Source of the DNA: Lichenostomus cassidix | Taxonomy: Eukaryota > Chordata > Aves > Passeriformes > Meliphagidae | Reading direction: 5' to 3' | Length of the DNA stretch: 64,000 bases | Assembly (NCBI GenBank): GCA_008360975.2 | Contig: CM039196.1 | Span: 6,428,263 to 6,492,262, forward strand | Shown here: positions 61,845 to 64,000 of the stretch, piece after piece | Layout of the letters: every line of letters begins with the position of its first letter | How positions within the stretch are numbered: the stretch's first letter is position 1 | Notes under the pieces: model-generated | The model's database searches: none | The model's input: only the letters and a program-made list of their open reading frames with translations | What the model was told of the DNA's origin: nothing | Program-made: the position numbers and the translations under genes

Positions 61845-61958
61845 ATGCTTGGGAATAATGGCTACCGAGGCGTGAACCACGAAAAGAAAGAAAGAAAGAA
61901 ACCCGCCGCCGGGGGAAGCCCCTGGATGGGGCCGGGCTGGCGCTGCCTGCGGAGCTGA
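61845..61958 (+). other. Possible upstream ORF (37 codons)
   Basis: ATG at 61845 in weak context (T at -3, C at +4) opens 37 codons ending TGA at 61958. It runs through an (AAAG)n patch at 61882-61901. It would be in the leader only if transcription starts upstream of it. The encoded peptide is lysine-rich and unlike any family I know; most likely a regulatory or incidental uORF. Confidence 0.35.
61858..61875 (+). other. Short upstream ORF in strong start context
   Basis: ATG at 61858 has A at -3 and G at +4 and encodes MATEA then stop. It is out of frame with the 61845 ORF. If in the mature leader, it should be recognised by scanning ribosomes. Confidence 0.4.
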
Positions 61959-61982
61959 GCGTTCCCCTGCTCCCCTCCTCGG

Positions 61983-62138
61983 ATGCCGGCCGGAGCCGCC
62001 GCCTGGGTCGCTGGGGGTTTTTTTGCTGGTTTTTTTGCCTTTTTTTGGTACGTCTGTGGGCTTTTCGCCCCCTCGTGTGTTTGTGGCCCCGCGGGTGATG
62101 GACCCGTAGCGCCGTCTGTGTGGCTGCTCCGGGGCTGA
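61983..62138 (+). other. Upstream ORF (51 codons)
   Basis: ATG at 61983 (weak context) encodes a 51-residue, phenylalanine- and glycine-rich hydrophobic peptide, ending TGA at 62136-62138. Its T-rich stretches (62021-62047) cause the Phe runs. Probably incidental. Confidence 0.3.
62098..62109 (+). other. Minimal upstream ORF in strong context
   Basis: ATG at 62098 with G at -3 and G at +4 encodes MDP then TAG. It overlaps the 51-codon uORF in another frame. Confidence 0.35.
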
Positions 62139-62185
62139 GCGGGCGCGGGGGCGCAAACTTTGAGCCCCGGGTTCGGCCGGGGGGA

Positions 62186-62231
62186 GAAAAAAGAACCCAA
62201 GGGGGGAAAAAAAGAAGAAAAAAAAGAAAGC
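62186..62231. repeat. Purine-only A/G tract in leader
   Basis: GAAAAAAGAA- and GGGGGGAAAAAAAGAAG-type sequence within the GC-rich leader, nearly all purine on the plus strand. Possible structure or RNA-protein contact site; no known motif identified. Confidence 0.6.
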
Positions 62232-62467
62232 GAGGAGACGCGGTGCCTGCGGCCCCAGGAAGAGCGGAGGGAAGGAGCGAGTGGCGGAGGAGCGCGGCGG
62301 GAGGAGGAGGCGGGGGCCGGCGGGACCCCCGGGGCACCTCCGGGCCGGGAGCCGCGCTGTGCCGCTGCGGGGGGCCCCGAGCGGCTCCGCTCCGCGCCGC
62401 GCCGCGCCCGCCCGGCCGCGCCCGGAGGATCATCCCGCGGGGGCCCGGCGGGCCGGCGGGGCTCGCC

Positions 62468-62486
62468 ATGGTCTGCGCGCCGCGCG
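62468..62486 (+). CDS. First coding exon portion of an unidentified gene
   Basis: ATG at 62468 lies in GCTCGCCATGG (G at -3, G at +4), a strong initiation context. It opens M-V-C-A-P-R plus one base before CGCG|GTGAGTAG, a near-perfect splice donor at 62487. Coding ends in phase 1. In the same frame, reading through the donor meets a stop at once (GGT GAG TAG), which supports splicing there. If the acceptor at 63990-63991 is used, the next residues would be G-T-G. Six residues do not identify the gene. The strong CpG-island promoter and long upstream desert would suit a developmental gene, but that is inference. The start could also be non-coding if translation begins in a later exon. Confidence 0.5.
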
Positions 62487-62494
62487 GTGAGTAG
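62487..62494 (+). other. Splice donor of exon 1
   Basis: GTGAGTAG after CGCG. It matches the vertebrate donor consensus GTRAGT over its first six bases. It defines the 3' end of the first exon on the plus strand. Confidence 0.6.
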
Positions 62495-63979
62495 CGCCGG
62501 GCGGGTGGGCGCCCTCCGGGCCCGGGACCCCCAACCCCCGGGCACTTCTAGTCCCCTTCCCGAGCTCCGTTCCGCCGCGGGGAAACGTTTTCCAGCCGGG
62601 GAGCTGGCGGCTTTGCGGTCAGCCGAGGGGAGGAAATCGCCGTGCTTCCCGCCGGTGTGGTGGTGGCTCCGTGCGTGCGGTCTCTGTGTGTTTCTCTTTT
62701 TCTTCTTCGCCTCTTGCGCCGTTTTCGGCGCAGCCGGAGAGCTTGGTTCGGTGTTCCCGGCAGCCCCGGTGGCTCCTCGGGATGGTTCCCGCCGCGTTCC
62801 CCGAGCGGGGTCGGGATGCGGAGGGGCAGGAGCCGCTCGTTGTCCATTCTCGGAGGCGAACCGAGGAGCGCTCTGTGCAGAATTATGGAGGTTTTTTGCG
62901 GGAGAAACTGGGTGTGTTTAAATAAAACAGAAGACAAGAAAGAGGCGCAGCAGCGCGGAGCTGCTTGGATGCGATGCGCTCCCGAGCTGCTTTTTTTTTT
63001 TTTTTTTCTTCACCCCATTTCGCACATTCCTCCAGTGCGACCGCATCCCCCTTGCCACCCTCGCTGGAGCGGGGAGGGGGAATAATAAATATCGAAGCGC
63101 TGCCTTCCCCGGGCAGCAGCGGGGAGCGGGGCCGGGCGGCAGCTCCCGAGCCGGAGCAGCGCGGGTGACACGGCTGCTCCCTCCCACCCACCTAGGGTGG
63201 TCCCCTTCGGCCGAATATCGCGACTTGGCTCTGTCGGGTGCTGCTGGCTGCCTGGCGCTGTAGCCGGCTGCCGGATGAGGCCGGTGTTGGTCTGGGATTT
63301 CTGGCTGTTGAAAACGGTAACAAACTCAAAAAATCCGTGCCCGGCGGTTTAACCCCTTCGGTGCGGCCACAAGGAATAGCAAGTCTGAAAATGGTCGTCG
63401 CGGATTTTTTTTTTTTTCCCGTGTGTTTGTTTGGCCAGAGAAATAAATCACCGCCGCTCCCCGGCCGGGCAGGTTGTGGATCGTGGGGTGCGGGGCTGCC
63501 GGGCTCTGCTCCCCTCCCCGCGCCTGCTGCGGGGCCCCTCTGCTTAGCCTGAATGAAAAATTTAATCCAATTAAGAAATTAAACCTTGTGTGTTTAAAGT
63601 GACAAATTTGAAAAGGGGAGGGGGAGGCGAAATAAGATTTTCAGGTCACTGGTTAACTAAAGATGGTTTGGAAAAAGAGCTCGGGAATAAGGTGAGGGCA
63701 GAGGGGAGGCAAGAAGGACCTTTTTAAATGGCAAAGGCTTGTGTGTCTCTCTGGAATTTAAACTGCTTTTTAGGCTTGTAAAATCTTCTTGAAGTTGCGC
63801 ATTTATCTCAGGAGGCTGCTTGCCAGCTAATCTTCTCAAGGCATGTCCTGATTTTTTGTAACATTACAGTATCTGAGGTCCTTTTAACCTAATTTTGTAA
63901 CAAAGATAATTTCTTGTTATGTAAGTTACTGTTCTGAATGATTGCTTTGGGTCTTGGAGAGCGTCCTTAACTGGTCTCC
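62495..63979 (+). other. Probable intron 1 (5' part inside CpG island)
   Basis: After the donor, CpG density falls stepwise. It contains a T17 run at 62991-63007 and a T-rich run near 63407-63418, both in frames that are otherwise open only because of GC richness. Beyond about 63560 the DNA is ordinary AT-rich intron-like sequence. No further exon is supported before 63980. AATTTAATCCAATTAAGAAATTAAACC at about 63557-63583 is a homeodomain-type patch, possibly an intronic regulatory element. Confidence 0.45.
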
Positions 63980-63991
63980 CCTGTGCCGCAG
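63965..63991 (+). other. Plausible splice acceptor for exon 2
   Basis: A CCTTAAC branch-like word at about 63964-63970 is followed by CTGGTCTCCCCTGTGCCGCAG, a short pyrimidine tract ending in AG at 63990-63991. Exon 2 would start GAACTGGAA at 63992 and continue beyond the window. Phase 1 joining gives an open frame over the few bases visible. Tracts like this also occur by chance. Confidence 0.3.
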
Positions 63992-64000
63992 GAACTGGAA

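Larger units (their letters stand above)
61556..63560. promoter_or_regulatory. CpG island
   Basis: CpG and G+C rise abruptly at about 61556 and stay high to roughly 62880, then decline to about 63560. This is the only such domain in the window. It covers a likely TSS region, 5' leader, first coding exon and the start of intron 1. CpG islands of this size typically mark promoters of developmental or broadly expressed genes. Confidence 0.92.

Noticed and set aside
60881..61858. 325- and 242-codon plus-strand open frames (60805-61858)
   Set aside because: They translate the CA/GTGCAC low-complexity domain into His/Thr-rich repeats and then GC-rich Arg/Ala sequence. Two different frames stay open across the same bases, which marks composition rather than coding.
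61465..62469. 334-codon minus-strand open frame across the promoter region
   Set aside because: It is open because CpG-island and CA-repeat DNA lacks stops. It is Arg/Pro/Ala low complexity, has no domains, and other frames in the same interval are equally open.
62160..62921. 253-codon plus-strand frame in the CpG island
   Set aside because: It runs through the leader, the splice donor and the intron in a frame different from the good-context ATG. Low-complexity Arg/Gly/Ala content, no domain.
1..64000. tRNA, rRNA, U-snRNA and known microRNA genes
   Set aside because: I looked for tRNA B-box (GGTTCGAANCC) and other well-known RNA words on the plus strand and by reverse complement and found none. 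A covariance-model search would be decisive.
1..64000. Endogenous retrovirus or other intact transposon
   Set aside because: No paired long terminal repeats and no open frame with reverse transcriptase, integrase or transposase features was seen.

Overview
The window reads as vertebrate nuclear DNA, most likely from a bird. It has no operons and no compact long genes. Interspersed repeats are very sparse. One 5'-truncated CR1 LINE tail ends in the octamer-like repeats typical of avian and reptilian CR1 (about 24.44-24.51 kb). There is one degenerate copy of a repeat I remember from turtle and crocodile genomes (about 45.15-45.50 kb), plus faint MIR-like relics. CpG is depleted throughout except for a strong CpG island near the right end. 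Species cannot be fixed from sequence alone. A bird is favoured over a crocodile or turtle because repeats are so few.

Layout: from 1 to about 61.0 kb I find no convincing protein-coding exon, tRNA, rRNA, known small RNA, CRISPR array or intact mobile element. This stretch looks like a gene desert or a very long 5' flank. Scattered along it are 100-800 bp blocks that keep CpG dinucleotides and carry clustered homeodomain-type (ATTA/TAATTA), GATA-like, POU and SOX-like words in otherwise CpG-poor DNA. The clearest lie near 3.4-3.8, 9.06-9.24, 13.8, 15.4-16.1, 25.3-25.6, 26.25-26.6, 28.1-28.4, 29.55-30.33, 33.2-33.7, 38.3-38.6, 40.6-40.8, 42.15-42.5, 47.5-47.85, 57.2-57.5 and 57.7-58.0 kb. I read them as candidate conserved noncoding elements (enhancers). 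That is inference: no alignment could be run.

Right end: at 61.04-61.56 kb an alternating CA/GTGCAC low-complexity domain abuts a large CpG island (about 61.56-63.56 kb). The island has a reverse CCAAT box, GC boxes, a five-run G-quadruplex motif and a TATA-less GC-rich core. Downstream lies a likely 5' leader with several short upstream ORFs. It leads to an ATG in strong context at 62468, which begins a 19-nt coding piece (MVCAPR plus one base) that runs straight into a consensus splice donor. A plausible acceptor sits nine bases from the window's right edge (exon from 63992). The gene is therefore transcribed rightward, and almost all of its coding sequence lies outside the window. I do not recognise it from six residues.

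How it may fit together (inference): the desert with its CpG-retaining blocks would be the distal regulatory landscape of the gene starting at the CpG island, or of a neighbour beyond the left edge. I found no evidence of a new multi-gene system. The items most worth checking are the promoter/first-exon unit, its leader uORFs, the GTGCAC domain, the GC-rich CTGCAG-rich patch at 53.8-54.1 kb, and the candidate enhancers.
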